Below are positions 1 to 8,246 of a stretch of DNA of 64,000 nt, one piece after another. Position 1 is the stretch's first letter, and each line of letters begins with the position of its first letter. Both the position numbers and the translations under genes were made by a program. The stretch spans positions 310,001 through 374,000 of the forward strand of contig NZ_CANLOB010000001.1 in NCBI RefSeq assembly GCF_947492815.1, given 5' to 3'. The notes below the pieces were generated by a model that made no database searches, was not told where the DNA came from, and saw only the letters and a list, made by a program, of their open reading frames with translations. The stretch comes from an uncultured Dokdonia sp. Lineage in GTDB: Bacteria; Bacteroidota; Bacteroidia; Flavobacteriales; Flavobacteriaceae.

Positions 1-1
1 T

Positions 2-142
2 AAAATACAAGGAGGAGGTACTACAATTGATAATTGTGACCCTGGTGGAGGAACAGATGATCCAAACAATGGTGAAGTAGAAAAATGTGTATTGGGTTCT
101 GCAATAATTATCCGCCAAGATCCAGAAAATCCAAATCACTAA
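2..142 (+). CDS. C-terminal end of an upstream protein, truncated by the window edge
   Basis: An open frame enters from the left edge and ends with TAA at 140-142, one base before the next ATG. The 46 visible residues are rich in Gly, Asp, Asn and Pro (a GGGTDDPNNG-like stretch) and contain two Cys. They resemble the Gly/Asn linker and cysteine-containing tail of the lipoprotein at 1952-3370. The tight spacing to the subtilase gene suggests one transcript. The function cannot be read from this fragment. Confidence 0.6.
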   Translation, partial: KIQGGGTTIDNCDPGGGTDDPNNGEVEKCVLGSAIIIRQDPENPNH

Positions 143-143
143 T

Positions 144-1784
144 ATGACGTATAGATGTATTGTATTACTTTTTTTATTTGGGCTAATCTCCTGTAAAGGA
201 ATAATGCAAATAGAGACACCTAATTTAAATAACTACTCTGAGGTTAAAAAGCAATTTTTAGCTTCAGATTGGTTTCATAAGGACATTATTCAAGATTCTT
301 TTCCGGGCACAAGTTTATTTAGAGTTTACAACGAACGCCTGAAAAATATAAAAGGACAAGAGGTTATTGTTGCTATATTAGATATGAGTGTTGATATTAA
401 CCATACCTATTTACAAGATCATATTTGGACAAACGTTAAAGAAATTGCAGGCAATAACATTGACGATGATGCTAATGGGTATATAGATGATATACATGGA
501 TGGAATTTTTTAGGAAACCAACAGGGCGAAAACTTAAGTTATGAGCAGTTTGAATTTACACGCATTATTAAGAGATACCGTCGAACGATCTCAGTTCTAA
601 ATCCATCTGATAGCCTTATTTTACAAAGAGCTAATAAAGCATATATCTCGCATACTAAATATATCAGTGAACGTAGCGAGAATATCAATACTGTTATCTT
701 AAATAGAAAAAATGCCTATCATTATTTGGATAGCATATTTAAAGGAAAAGAGTTTAAAGTTAAAGACTTAGACAGCTTAAAAAAAGTGCACCCTAAAGAT
801 TCCATACTCCAATTAGAGGTTCTTAAAATGACAAATTTCATTAACTATAATTTCACCCCTAAAAGAAATGATTCCCTAAAAAAGCATTATGAAAATTATA
901 AAAACATCATGCTTAATGAGAATTATCCCGAAAGAGATATTATAGGTGATTCACTGCTACACAAATTGAATAATAGATATGGCAATAATAATGTAAGTGT
1001 TAGTCCTAATTTTTTAAATCACGGCACCTTAGTGTCTGGTATGTTAACTACAAAGTATATTAATACCGATAGTATTAATGTTTTTAAAAACATTAAGATC
1101 ATGCCCTTACGTATCTCCGCCTATGGAGATGAATACGATAAAGATATTGCACTTGCTATTAGATACGCCGTAGATAATGGTGCTCGAGTGATTAATATGA
1201 GTTTTGGAAAACTATTCTCGATAGATAAACATTGGGTAGATGAAGCTATTAAATACGCAGAAGATAAGGGTGTACTTATTGTTAAGTCAGCTGGTAATGA
1301 ACGCTCAAATACGGATAAAGAAGAAAACACCAAATATCCTAATGATTATAATGATGGGATAGAATTTAGTAATAATGTTATTACGGTAGGTGGAACATCA
1401 CATAAGTTAAATGAAAAACTCCTCTACTACTCAACCAATTATGGAGAAGAAACGGTAGATATTTTTGCACCTGGGCAACATATTACCACTCTGTATCCAC
1501 ATAATGGAATAGTATATGGCAGAAATGGAACCTCCTATGCTACCCCAATCGTATCGGGTATTTCAGCTTTACTGTTCTCACATTATCCCAACCTAGATGC
1601 GAGCGATGTAAAAAAGATTCTTCTTGAATCTGGTCTTAGCTTCAATCATTTGGTCAATCTTCCTAAAAACAGAGGAGAAGAAACAGTGCAAAAACCCTTT
1701 AATGAACTCTCAAAGTCTGGAAAATTAATCAATGCGTATAATGCTTTTTTATATGCAGCAAAATATCAAAAAAATAAGCACTAA
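144..1784 (+). CDS. S8 family serine protease (subtilase), lipoprotein
   Basis: This 546-residue protein starts with a hydrophobic signal and a lipobox (LISC, Cys17), so it is probably a lipid-anchored envelope protease. The subtilase triad is visible: Asp80 in the AILDMSVD block, His293 in NHGTLVSGM and Ser464 in GTSYATPIVSG. An oxyanion-type SAGN motif lies between His and Ser. The Asp-to-His spacing is about 213 residues, far more than the usual 30-60, because a Lys/Asn-rich helical insertion fills roughly residues 130-280. There is no obvious I9 propeptide and no T9SS sorting domain. The ATG lies one base after the preceding stop, which suggests co-transcription. Family assignment is secure; the substrate and the role of the insertion are unknown. 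Confidence 0.9.
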   Translation: MTYRCIVLLFLFGLISCKGIMQIETPNLNNYSEVKKQFLASDWFHKDIIQDSFPGTSLFRVYNERLKNIKGQEVIVAILDMSVDINHTYLQDHIWTNVKEIAGNNIDDDANGYIDDIHGWNFLGNQQGENLSYEQFEFTRIIKRYRRTISVLNPSDSLILQRANKAYISHTKYISERSENINTVILNRKNAYHYLDSIFKGKEFKVKDLDSLKKVHPKDSILQLEVLKMTNFINYNFTPKRNDSLKKHYENYKNIMLNENYPERDIIGDSLLHKLNNRYGNNNVSVSPNFLNHGTLVSGMLTTKYINTDSINVFKNIKIMPLRISAYGDEYDKDIALAIRYAVDNGARVINMSFGKLFSIDKHWVDEAIKYAEDKGVLIVKSAGNERSNTDKEENTKYPNDYNDGIEFSNNVITVGGTSHKLNEKLLYYSTNYGEETVDIFAPGQHITTLYPHNGIVYGRNGTSYATPIVSGISALLFSHYPNLDASDVKKILLESGLSFNHLVNLPKNRGEETVQKPFNELSKSGKLINAYNAFLYAAKYQKNKH

Positions 1785-1951
1785 GATCAACTAAAAATAC
1801 CCTTTTTCTCGAAAAGGAAGTCTCAATTCTAGAAATGGGGTATAGCCTAGTTGTATAGTTTACGATAAATATGAAATTTTGAACTGTTTTAAAACAAGAA
1901 GCTGACGAGCTTATTTGATAACATTAATTCAGTTTAAAATATTACATTATT

Positions 1952-3370
1952 ATGAAAATACATTTCAAACCATATATCGTATTACTTATCCTTCTCACAC
2001 TCTTTTTTAGTTGTCATACTGAAAGTGATGAATTATTAGATACACAAACCATATTAGAACGTCAAACCTCAAAAACCGTTACTGCTGATCAAATTCCTGA
2101 TATTATTTCATTTGTAGAGACACAATCAAATAAAAATTTATCTTTTACACTAAATAATTCGGTAAACGGTCAAAACCGTTCCGAAGAAAATTTAATAATA
2201 GGGTCACTCAATACAGAACGAATACAACAGATTACTAATAGTGAAAATAGAACAAACTATACTTTTACTATGGAAAAGGAAAGCCCTTCTCAAGAAGCCT
2301 CAATAATCAACTATGTAGTCAAAGAAAATGGGGACAGTTATTATAGTTATTTTCTAGAATTTGTTCCCGATGCTAATTGGTTGCACCAAACTACAAACCC
2401 TAACGATCTCTCACAATACACAGGAGAAATTAAAGTATATGATAGAAATGGAAGTTATGTCACTAATGATACTTTTGTAGATGGTCAAAGTATCGCACAA
2501 ACTGGCAGACAATCTTGTGATCCAGTAAATGGCGATAACGAAACTTCAGATGGTAACGGTGGAAGCACAGGAGGAAATCCTTCGTCAGGTGATGGTGGGT
2601 TTGGTGGCAATGGCGATGTTACAGATAACGGAAATGGCGGTCAAGATATAGAATGTGTTATCATTACGATAGAAGACTGTAATTGCTCAGATGGACCCGG
2701 AACAGTTGTTATTGTAAGTGCTTGTAACGGTCAAAAAAGTGCCGTCCGTAATCCTTGCACTGATGATTGTAATGCACAAAATGATTGCGAATTTGGATTT
2801 GATGCAAATTGTAATTGTTTAGAAAATCCTGATAATGCAGAGAATGCAGAAGTGTTAATAGATGTAGAAACATTTTTTGCTTTAGAATCTTTATTGGGGG
2901 GAAATGATTCTTTCCAATATCCTGCTGATGTTGATCCTGATAATGCTATACATTTTGATAGTGTTGAAGAGTTTGCTGAATTTCTTCAGGGTGCTGAATT
3001 TGATTTAACCTTACCAGTAACTGAACAGCAAAATGGGAATAGAATAACCACATTTAGAGTTGATTACGGATTGACCAATGTTGATTTATTTGTAAATCAA
3101 ATTTTAAATGACCCATCAATAAATCAAGAATATGAACTTATAGAAGTAAGTTCAGAAGTAACTGGCATAACGCTAGGGTTTACTTGGGATCAAACAGCCA
3201 TAGAATATATTATTGAAGGAAATGAAGCAATTATTACAGTATTTGGAAATCTAAAATATAATTTATTCCTTGAATCTGTTGGAACAATATATACAGACGT
3301 AAAGATTTTTGAATTACATATAGATATTAATACAGGACAACCTATTTCAATATTTGATATTGAAGATTAA
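1952..3370 (+). CDS. Hypothetical lipoprotein with Gly/Asn linker and cysteine-rich segment
   Basis: This 472-residue protein has an SPII signal with lipobox LFFSC (Cys21). An N-terminal domain of about 170 residues is followed by a low-complexity Gly/Asn/Asp/Ser linker (about 193-233), a cysteine-rich stretch (about 234-290, with CNC and CNCL motifs) and an acidic C-terminal domain of about 180 residues. I do not recognise the family. The architecture resembles surface lipoproteins of Flavobacteriaceae, and the linker resembles the protein fragment at 2-142, so these genes may be paralogous secreted proteins. A tiny membrane-peptide gene follows after 9 bp. Confidence 0.75.
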   Translation: MKIHFKPYIVLLILLTLFFSCHTESDELLDTQTILERQTSKTVTADQIPDIISFVETQSNKNLSFTLNNSVNGQNRSEENLIIGSLNTERIQQITNSENRTNYTFTMEKESPSQEASIINYVVKENGDSYYSYFLEFVPDANWLHQTTNPNDLSQYTGEIKVYDRNGSYVTNDTFVDGQSIAQTGRQSCDPVNGDNETSDGNGGSTGGNPSSGDGGFGGNGDVTDNGNGGQDIECVIITIEDCNCSDGPGTVVIVSACNGQKSAVRNPCTDDCNAQNDCEFGFDANCNCLENPDNAENAEVLIDVETFFALESLLGGNDSFQYPADVDPDNAIHFDSVEEFAEFLQGAEFDLTLPVTEQQNGNRITTFRVDYGLTNVDLFVNQILNDPSINQEYELIEVSSEVTGITLGFTWDQTAIEYIIEGNEAIITVFGNLKYNLFLESVGTIYTDVKIFELHIDINTGQPISIFDIED

Positions 3371-3379
3371 ACAAAATTT

Positions 3380-3520
3380 ATGATGATAATTTTATTAGCA
3401 CTACAAGAAAAAACATTAGAAGCATGGAACATTCCGATGCTTCTTTGGCAAATTTTCAACTTTATACTTTTAGTTGGGGTTATAGTTTTACTTTTTAAAA
3501 TATTAAAGAAACTGAAATAA
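3380..3520 (+). CDS. Small single-span membrane peptide, 46 aa
   Basis: This short frame starts with ATG at 3380, 9 bp after the lipoprotein stop, and ends with TAA at 3518-3520. The product begins MMIILLALQEKTLEAW. It then has one membrane segment of about 20 residues rich in Leu, Val, Ile and Phe, and ends in a basic tail (KILKKLK). Close spacing, the clear hydrophobic segment and the positive-inside tail support a real gene co-transcribed with 1952-3370. No family is recognised. It could be a membrane-anchored partner of the lipoprotein. Confidence 0.5.
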   Translation: MMIILLALQEKTLEAWNIPMLLWQIFNFILLVGVIVLLFKILKKLK

Positions 3521-3605
3521 GTAGATTAATTTAAAGACTAAGATTAATTCGCTTTTGAACACTCAATTTTCCTTGTTTTTCTAAATAAGGTAGGAATTTT
3601 TATGT

Positions 3606-3639
3606 CCTAAGTGTATATATGATAATTTATGCACTTAGG
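3606..3639. repeat. Inverted repeat, 8-bp arms
   Basis: CCTAAGTG at 3606-3613 is mirrored by CACTTAGG at 3632-3639 across an 18-base AT-rich loop. It lies about 90 bp after the small membrane peptide. There is no T-run behind it, so a terminator is not clearly indicated. Confidence 0.35.
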
Positions 3640-3728
3640 GTGAGTTCTTAATTCTTCAAAAGAAGAAAATCAATTCTTTTTATTTATTATGATTATAGGT
3701 TTAGAATAAATAATTAAATAGGTATAAA

Positions 3729-3764
3729 AAAACGTCCGCTACTCCCCCAAGTATTGGACGTTTT
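3729..3764 (+). terminator. Candidate rho-independent terminator
   Basis: AAAACGTCC (3729-3737) pairs with GGACGTTTT (3756-3764) around an 18-base loop. The flanks are A-rich upstream and T-rich downstream, so it could work in either direction. It lies 208 bp beyond the last plus-strand gene. Confidence 0.45.
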
Positions 3765-3987
3765 CTATATTCAAAATGACTACTGTGGTGCATGTAGTCA
3801 CATAAGCGTTTTTATACAATTCACATAAAGCTATTTCCCCTTTTAAACTATCAATACTAACATAATGCTAGTATTCAAATCATTATTTATAAACAATGTC
3901 TATAACTTGTGAATAGGATTATAAATAAAGCCTACTATTTTGAATGGTTAATACGTTGCAAATATCTTATAGCTATAGAAGTATAGC

Positions 3988-4010
3988 AAGGGGTAAATGC
4001 CCCTTTTTTT
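3988..4010 (+). terminator. Hairpin with T-run at the 3' side of the phosphoesterase gene
   Basis: AAGGGG (3988-3993) and CCCCTT (4000-4005) form a compact hairpin followed by T residues to 4010 on the plus strand. The T-run direction suits transcripts coming from the left. It also sits immediately beyond the stop of the minus-strand gene. Confidence 0.5.
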
Positions 4011-4022
4011 ATCTATTTTTAA

Positions 4023-4784
4023 TTATATAAGCGCTTTTGACCCTAGAAATGAATGCGTATTACGTCCTTTTTCTTCTTCATACAACTCCCAAACAGGGTC
4101 ACTTTGCCAAAATTCTTTAGTATCTACGTCTAGCATAGAAATACTTCCCATAAAGGCAGCTCCTGTATCTATATTCCAAACATTTGCTTTTTGTAAAGGA
4201 GTCGTTGCTCCCACACGAGTTACGGGTGTATGGCCAATATATATTTCTTTAAAAAGCTGTAACCGTTTCGGATACATTATATCTAATGGAGATAAATCTT
4301 CCTTCATAGCACATACCATTTCCCATAACGTACGATCCCAATAAAAGGCTGTGCTATGCCATTCATGATTAGGCCCATTAAGATTCTGAAAGCCTGCATG
4401 ACAGAACATTCTATTTTGATCATCTATATAATAATCTTTTAAACTCTCATAAAAAGGAAGGTGTTCATAGCGCTCTTCACTTGACAACTTTGCATATGCA
4501 TCTTTTGTACTCTGCCCTCCATGTTGTATCCACTTAGCACTCATTTCTTTACCTTTTAACCATTGATATACTAAGACATCATGGTTACCACGAATCAAGG
4601 TGATTTCTTGATGTAATGACATTTCTGTAAGAAAATCAATTACCCCAACACTATCACTCCATCCATCTACATAATCTCCTAAAAAAATCAAATGATCATC
4701 CCTTGTTACCGCAGCTCTTTGTAAGACCTGCTTAAGAGCGATTAATCCTCCATGAATATCTCCTACAACTAATGTTCTTTTCAT
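4023..4784 (-). CDS. Calcineurin-like metallophosphatase, serine/threonine phosphatase type
   Basis: This 253-residue protein carries the dinuclear-metal phosphoesterase signature in order: GDIHG (8-12), GDYVDG (36-41) and RGNHD (65-69). Later His residues occur in FCHAGF and IGHTPVTR contexts. The set matches bacterial PPP-type phosphatases of the PrpA/ApaH superfamily. It has no signal peptide and is presumably cytoplasmic. Substrate cannot be deduced: phosphoprotein, or nucleotide such as Ap4A. It follows the minus-strand AlbA_2 gene after 136 bp and probably has its own transcript. Confidence 0.88.
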   Translation of the reverse strand: MKRTLVVGDIHGGLIALKQVLQRAAVTRDDHLIFLGDYVDGWSDSVGVIDFLTEMSLHQEITLIRGNHDVLVYQWLKGKEMSAKWIQHGGQSTKDAYAKLSSEERYEHLPFYESLKDYYIDDQNRMFCHAGFQNLNGPNHEWHSTAFYWDRTLWEMVCAMKEDLSPLDIMYPKRLQLFKEIYIGHTPVTRVGATTPLQKANVWNIDTGAAFMGSISMLDVDTKEFWQSDPVWELYEEEKGRNTHSFLGSKALI

Positions 4785-4789
4785 CTATT

Positions 4790-4834
4790 TTAAAATTTTT
4801 ATTTCATAAGAAATGAAATAAATAAAAATTTTAC
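4790..4834 (-). repeat. AT-rich inverted repeat upstream of the phosphoesterase
   Basis: AAAATTTTTATTTCAT is mirrored by ATGAAAT...AAAAATTTT, with a 4-base bulge in one arm. It sits between the minus-strand AlbA_2 gene and the phosphoesterase gene. It may end the former transcript. A half copy of the genome palindrome (ACGCTTTCGC) lies just beyond at about 4850. Confidence 0.35.
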
Positions 4835-4920
4835 GCGCAGATCAATCGCTACGCTTTCGCATAAAAATTTAATTATTGTTTATCATTCAAAAAATTAATT
4901 TTACGTATGCTCATTTCATA

Positions 4921-6057
4921 TTAATTATACCTTACTTTACGCAAAATACGCATTGTCTCTTTATAACGGCTATAAATAGGTCCTTTGTATTTCTTAAGAA
5001 ACGGTTTTACTTCTTCTAACTTATGAATGGCACCATCAAATCCATTGAGATAACAGATTAGATAGGTATTTGGTAATTCATATAAATCATCATATTCTCC
5101 TTGATTCAGCGGTATTTTACGTTTCAGTTTATAAAAAATCACATTATTATTATTATAAATATGATATAATGTACGTTTATCTACTTTAGGAGGATCAAAA
5201 ATCAATGTAGTGTCAATGGTGTAGGTTCCGCTTTCGCGAAAGCGTATAACCACTTCTTCCAATGGGTAATATTTAAACTGCTCTTGAACCCCTAGATGTA
5301 CATACTCCAGTATAGAAAATGAATCTTCATCATAACGAATAGACACCTCATCTAACGCCGAATAAAATAATCGTACCTGCTCATTGATAAGTTCAATATC
5401 CACTCTCGAATAATAGGTATCTCCCTTTACTACTTTTTTATGTCCTGCCCAACAAAGCACAAATTGCTCTTTAAACACTTTGTACTGACTTTCCATATCA
5501 TTATGACGATGATTTATAAAATCGATCACCCCATCTAATGTTAGCTCAATACTGTTTTTTGCATGATTTTCTATAGCCGCAACAATGGCACTATTTACAT
5601 CTTCTACATCAGATTTAAAAACCTTAGGCATAGACATACTCCCATCCCTAAAAAAGACAGTACCTCCCCAATATTTCCAAATATTCTTTCTTAAAGCAGT
5701 AAGCTTATCCTGTGCTCTAATAGTGACAAGCCCTACTACTCTATCTTCTGGTAAATGTGGAAAAGGAATATTTTCATAGGATATAATAGGCGGATTGTCC
5801 AAATAAGCGTTTACAAGATTTTGCAACTTACTATCATCAAAAAAAGGAACACCTATAATGGTATTTTCACTATCATCTACTCCAATAACAATAAAAGAAT
5901 TGTTTTTTGGATTGGAATTGGAAAGTGCACAAATATGTTTTAAAAACTTAGCCTTTCCTTCTTTACTTCCAATATCTATTTTACGCTTCTTATCATAAAA
6001 GCTATTCTCATCATTATGAGATAACAAATTTTTAATAAGAAGGCGTTTATTAATCAA
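4921..6057 (-). CDS. AlbA_2 (Schlafen-type) domain protein
   Basis: This 378-residue protein has an N-terminal AlbA_2-like domain at about residues 15-140. The typical pattern is present: a Lys-rich run into ALSNSNP, then FIVIGVDDSENTIIGVPF, then a YLDNPPIISYE segment. The family is linked to nucleic-acid binding and is often called a putative transcriptional regulator or ATP-binding protein. The C-terminal 230 residues are not recognised. A copy of the CGCTTTCGCGAAAGCG palindrome lies inside the frame (5229-5244) and is read as RFRES. It is followed on the same strand by the phosphoesterase. No toxin or phage partner is adjacent. Confidence 0.7.
   Translation of the reverse strand: MINKRLLIKNLLSHNDENSFYDKKRKIDIGSKEGKAKFLKHICALSNSNPKNNSFIVIGVDDSENTIIGVPFFDDSKLQNLVNAYLDNPPIISYENIPFPHLPEDRVVGLVTIRAQDKLTALRKNIWKYWGGTVFFRDGSMSMPKVFKSDVEDVNSAIVAAIENHAKNSIELTLDGVIDFINHRHNDMESQYKVFKEQFVLCWAGHKKVVKGDTYYSRVDIELINEQVRLFYSALDEVSIRYDEDSFSILEYVHLGVQEQFKYYPLEEVVIRFRESGTYTIDTTLIFDPPKVDKRTLYHIYNNNNVIFYKLKRKIPLNQGEYDDLYELPNTYLICYLNGFDGAIHKLEEVKPFLKKYKGPIYSRYKETMRILRKVRYN
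5229..5244. repeat. Genome palindrome copy inside a CDS (RFRES frame)
   Basis: Exact CGCTTTCGCGAAAGCG inside the AlbA_2 gene. The minus-strand frame reads it as Arg-Phe-Arg-Glu-Ser. Confidence 0.95.
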
Positions 6058-6074
6058 AATACAAGAGAGAGTCT

Positions 6075-6824
6075 TTAATTTTTATTAATAATAGTAGAAC
6101 TAGCCTGCGCAGTAGACATTACCACAAGATCTGCAATATTTACGTGATACGGTCTTGATACTACAAAATAAATAATATCTGCAATGTCTTCTGGTTTTAG
6201 CACATCAAATCCTTGATATACCTTATCTGCACGATCTGTATCTCCTTTAAAACGTACCTCGCTAAACTCTGTATGAACCATCCCTGGGTTGACAGCACCT
6301 ACTCTAATATTATGTTTATTGAGATCTATGCGCATACCTTGATTGATAGCATCTACTGCATGTTTACTGGCACAATACACATTACCATTAGGATATACTT
6401 CTTTCCCAGCTGTAGATCCTATATTAATAATATGACCTTGCTTTCTGTCTGTCATTTGTGGGATAATCGCTTTACTTACATACAATAACCCCTTTACATT
6501 TATGTCTAACATAGCATCCCAATCATCGGTGCTCCCTGATTGAATAGGATCTAAACCATGTGCGTTTCCCGCATTATTAATCAAGATATCTATTTGTTTA
6601 AAATCATCCGGTAATTCGTCTATTGCTTGTGCTACCTTTTCTTTATCACGTACGTCAAAAGTAAGGGTATGTACCTTTACTTGATCCTGAAAAGCTTGCT
6701 GTAAGTCGTCCAGACGCTCTTGCCTTCTTCCACAAAGGATTAAGTTAATTCCTTCTTTAGCAAAACGCTCTGCAGTTGCCTTCCCTATGCCACTAGTGGC
6801 TCCTGTTATTAATGCTGTTTTCAT
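6075..6824 (-). CDS. Short-chain dehydrogenase/reductase, YdfG-like
   Basis: The chosen start gives 249 residues beginning MKTALITGATSGIGKATAE. An upstream in-frame ATG adds six non-conserved residues and was not used. Classical SDR features are present: the TGxxxGIG cofactor motif (7-14), NNAG, a catalytic Ser in the NIGSTAG region, and YxxxK as YCASK. The overall pattern resembles NADP-dependent 3-hydroxy acid/serine dehydrogenases of the YdfG group. It is cytoplasmic. It lies 17 bp upstream of the AlbA_2 gene, so the two probably share a transcript. Confidence 0.85.
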   Translation of the reverse strand: MKTALITGATSGIGKATAERFAKEGINLILCGRRQERLDDLQQAFQDQVKVHTLTFDVRDKEKVAQAIDELPDDFKQIDILINNAGNAHGLDPIQSGSTDDWDAMLDINVKGLLYVSKAIIPQMTDRKQGHIINIGSTAGKEVYPNGNVYCASKHAVDAINQGMRIDLNKHNIRVGAVNPGMVHTEFSEVRFKGDTDRADKVYQGFDVLKPEDIADIIYFVVSRPYHVNIADLVVMSTAQASSTIINKN

Positions 6825-6855
6825 ATATTTTTCAAGTAGCAATTTTATTTGTTTT

Positions 6856-7200
6856 TTAAGACATTATTTTTTCTATATAGCCTGAAATAATTATACTTAT
6901 TATCAAAATAACGATGATCAATATAACAAGTAATACTATTTTCTTTTGTTTTTGAAAATCAACAATATTTATAGTTTCTATAACTGCAATAATGCCATTA
7001 TTTTTTAGTAACAGATCTATGTCTACTCGGTCTTTGTCTCTTAAAAAATAACGTATTTGTTCTCCCGCAGATGGTTGTTCGTCTATATTAGAATAAAACG
7101 GAAGTTGTAACCTATTTAATTCAGATTCAAAAATCATATGATTCTCAATTGGAATATATAATTTAAAATGGTCTTTATATTTTAGTTTAAAATTATTCAA
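6856..7200 (-). CDS. Small protein with C-terminal membrane anchor
   Basis: This 114-residue protein has a soluble N-terminal part of about 85 residues. It ends in one strong hydrophobic segment (about 87-107, Ile/Val/Leu-rich) and a short charged tail. The N-terminal half mentions a bounded SELNRLQLPFY...EQIRYFLRDKD pattern that loosely recalls DUF2007-type small proteins; that is only a guess. It is packed between the aldo/keto reductase gene (11 bp) and the SDR gene, suggesting a common minus-strand transcript. Confidence 0.6.
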   Translation of the reverse strand: MNNFKLKYKDHFKLYIPIENHMIFESELNRLQLPFYSNIDEQPSAGEQIRYFLRDKDRVDIDLLLKNNGIIAVIETINIVDFQKQKKIVLLVILIIVILIISIIISGYIEKIMS

Positions 7201-7211
7201 TATGTTATCTC

Positions 7212-8084
7212 TTAAGGGACTTTATGCCCTTGACTTTCTATTAATAATGCAAACCAATCTTGTAATTCCAATGTAATATCTGCCGCTTTCACAGCATTTG
7301 TAATACGTTCTTTATTAGTGGTTCCTATTACAGGATGTACTCCCGATGGGTGTTGCATAACCCAGGCAAGTAATAACTGATCTTCTGTTGCATTGTATTT
7401 CTCAGTCAATGATTCCAGTAGTTTTTTAATACGTTGTGTTTGTGAAGTATCTTCTCTAAATACACTTCCCAAAGGACTCCAACTCATAGGTACAATACCA
7501 TTTGTTTGCATATGATCTAGACTACCGTTGTGCATTGCCGTATGTTGCGTTAAGCTAAATTCAATTTGATTTACAGCAATAGGAGCCTTTGCACTAATTA
7601 AATCTGTTTGAAAAGGTGTGAAATTAGAGACGCCAAAATCAAGTATTTTACCCTCTCCTTTTAATTGTTCTATAGCTTTTTGAATTTCATCTGCTTGCAT
7701 TAAAGGACTAGGTCGGTGCAATAATAAGAGATCTAAATAGTCTGTTTGTAATAATTGAAGTGATCTTTCTGCGCTCCAAATAATATATTTTGCCGTATAC
7801 TCATAATGCTTCACCCGATTTTCTGGGCGTGCTTTTTCGAGGTATTGAATACCACATTTTGAGATTAATTGAATGGTGGATCTGTCTATATTTGCTTTCG
7901 CGAAAGCGGATCCAAAATCACCCTCAGTGCTGTAATCACCGTAAATATCAGCATGGTCAAACGTTGTGATACCTTGTGACATGCAGTGATGCATCATATC
8001 AATCATTTGAGTGTCATCAAGTTGTTTCCCCCAAGCACCCCAGGTCATACACCCTTGAATTATTTTTGAAAATTTTTTATTCAT
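7212..8084 (-). CDS. Aldo/keto reductase, YdhF-like
   Basis: The start at 8084 gives 290 residues (MNKKFSKIIQGCMTWGAWG); an upstream ATG adds 13 unlikely residues. The AKR (beta/alpha)8 signature is present: Asp and Tyr in DHADIYGDY, Lys in LISKCG, and His in LLLLHRPSP. This matches the NADPH-dependent AKR tetrad. A C-terminal HPVIGTTN cofactor-loop motif is close to that of YdhF. Substrate unknown. The palindrome at 7894-7908 is read here as AFAKA, inside a predicted helix after the active-site Tyr. It probably heads the minus-strand unit down to 4921. Confidence 0.88.
   Translation of the reverse strand: MNKKFSKIIQGCMTWGAWGKQLDDTQMIDMMHHCMSQGITTFDHADIYGDYSTEGDFGSAFAKANIDRSTIQLISKCGIQYLEKARPENRVKHYEYTAKYIIWSAERSLQLLQTDYLDLLLLHRPSPLMQADEIQKAIEQLKGEGKILDFGVSNFTPFQTDLISAKAPIAVNQIEFSLTQHTAMHNGSLDHMQTNGIVPMSWSPLGSVFREDTSQTQRIKKLLESLTEKYNATEDQLLLAWVMQHPSGVHPVIGTTNKERITNAVKAADITLELQDWFALLIESQGHKVP
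7894..7908. repeat. Genome palindrome copy inside a CDS (AFAKA frame)
   Basis: GCTTTCGCGAAAGCG inside the aldo/keto reductase gene, read as Ala-Phe-Ala-Lys-Ala. Confidence 0.95.
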
Positions 8085-8246
8085 TTTATATTTTGCGTTC
8101 TCATTAAAAATACGAGTTACCAAGATAGAAAAATACGTGTGAAGCCCTTTATTTAATAGAATTTTTAACCAATTGTTAACAAGAAGTTTGGGAATAAAAC
8201 CCCACTTTGCAATGTTTTAAAATCCCACTAAATTTAATTTTAAAGT

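Larger units (their letters stand above)
3521..4022. other. 502-bp intergenic region between convergent genes
   Basis: No convincing gene was seen in this gap between the plus-strand small peptide and the minus-strand phosphoesterase. It holds three inverted repeats (3606-3639, 3729-3764, 3988-4005), consistent with termination from both sides. A short unrecognised non-coding RNA between the hairpins cannot be excluded. Confidence 0.5.

Noticed and set aside
3521..4022. tRNA or rRNA gene in the 502-bp gap
   Set aside because: No cloverleaf, T-loop GTTCRA or rRNA-like block was found.
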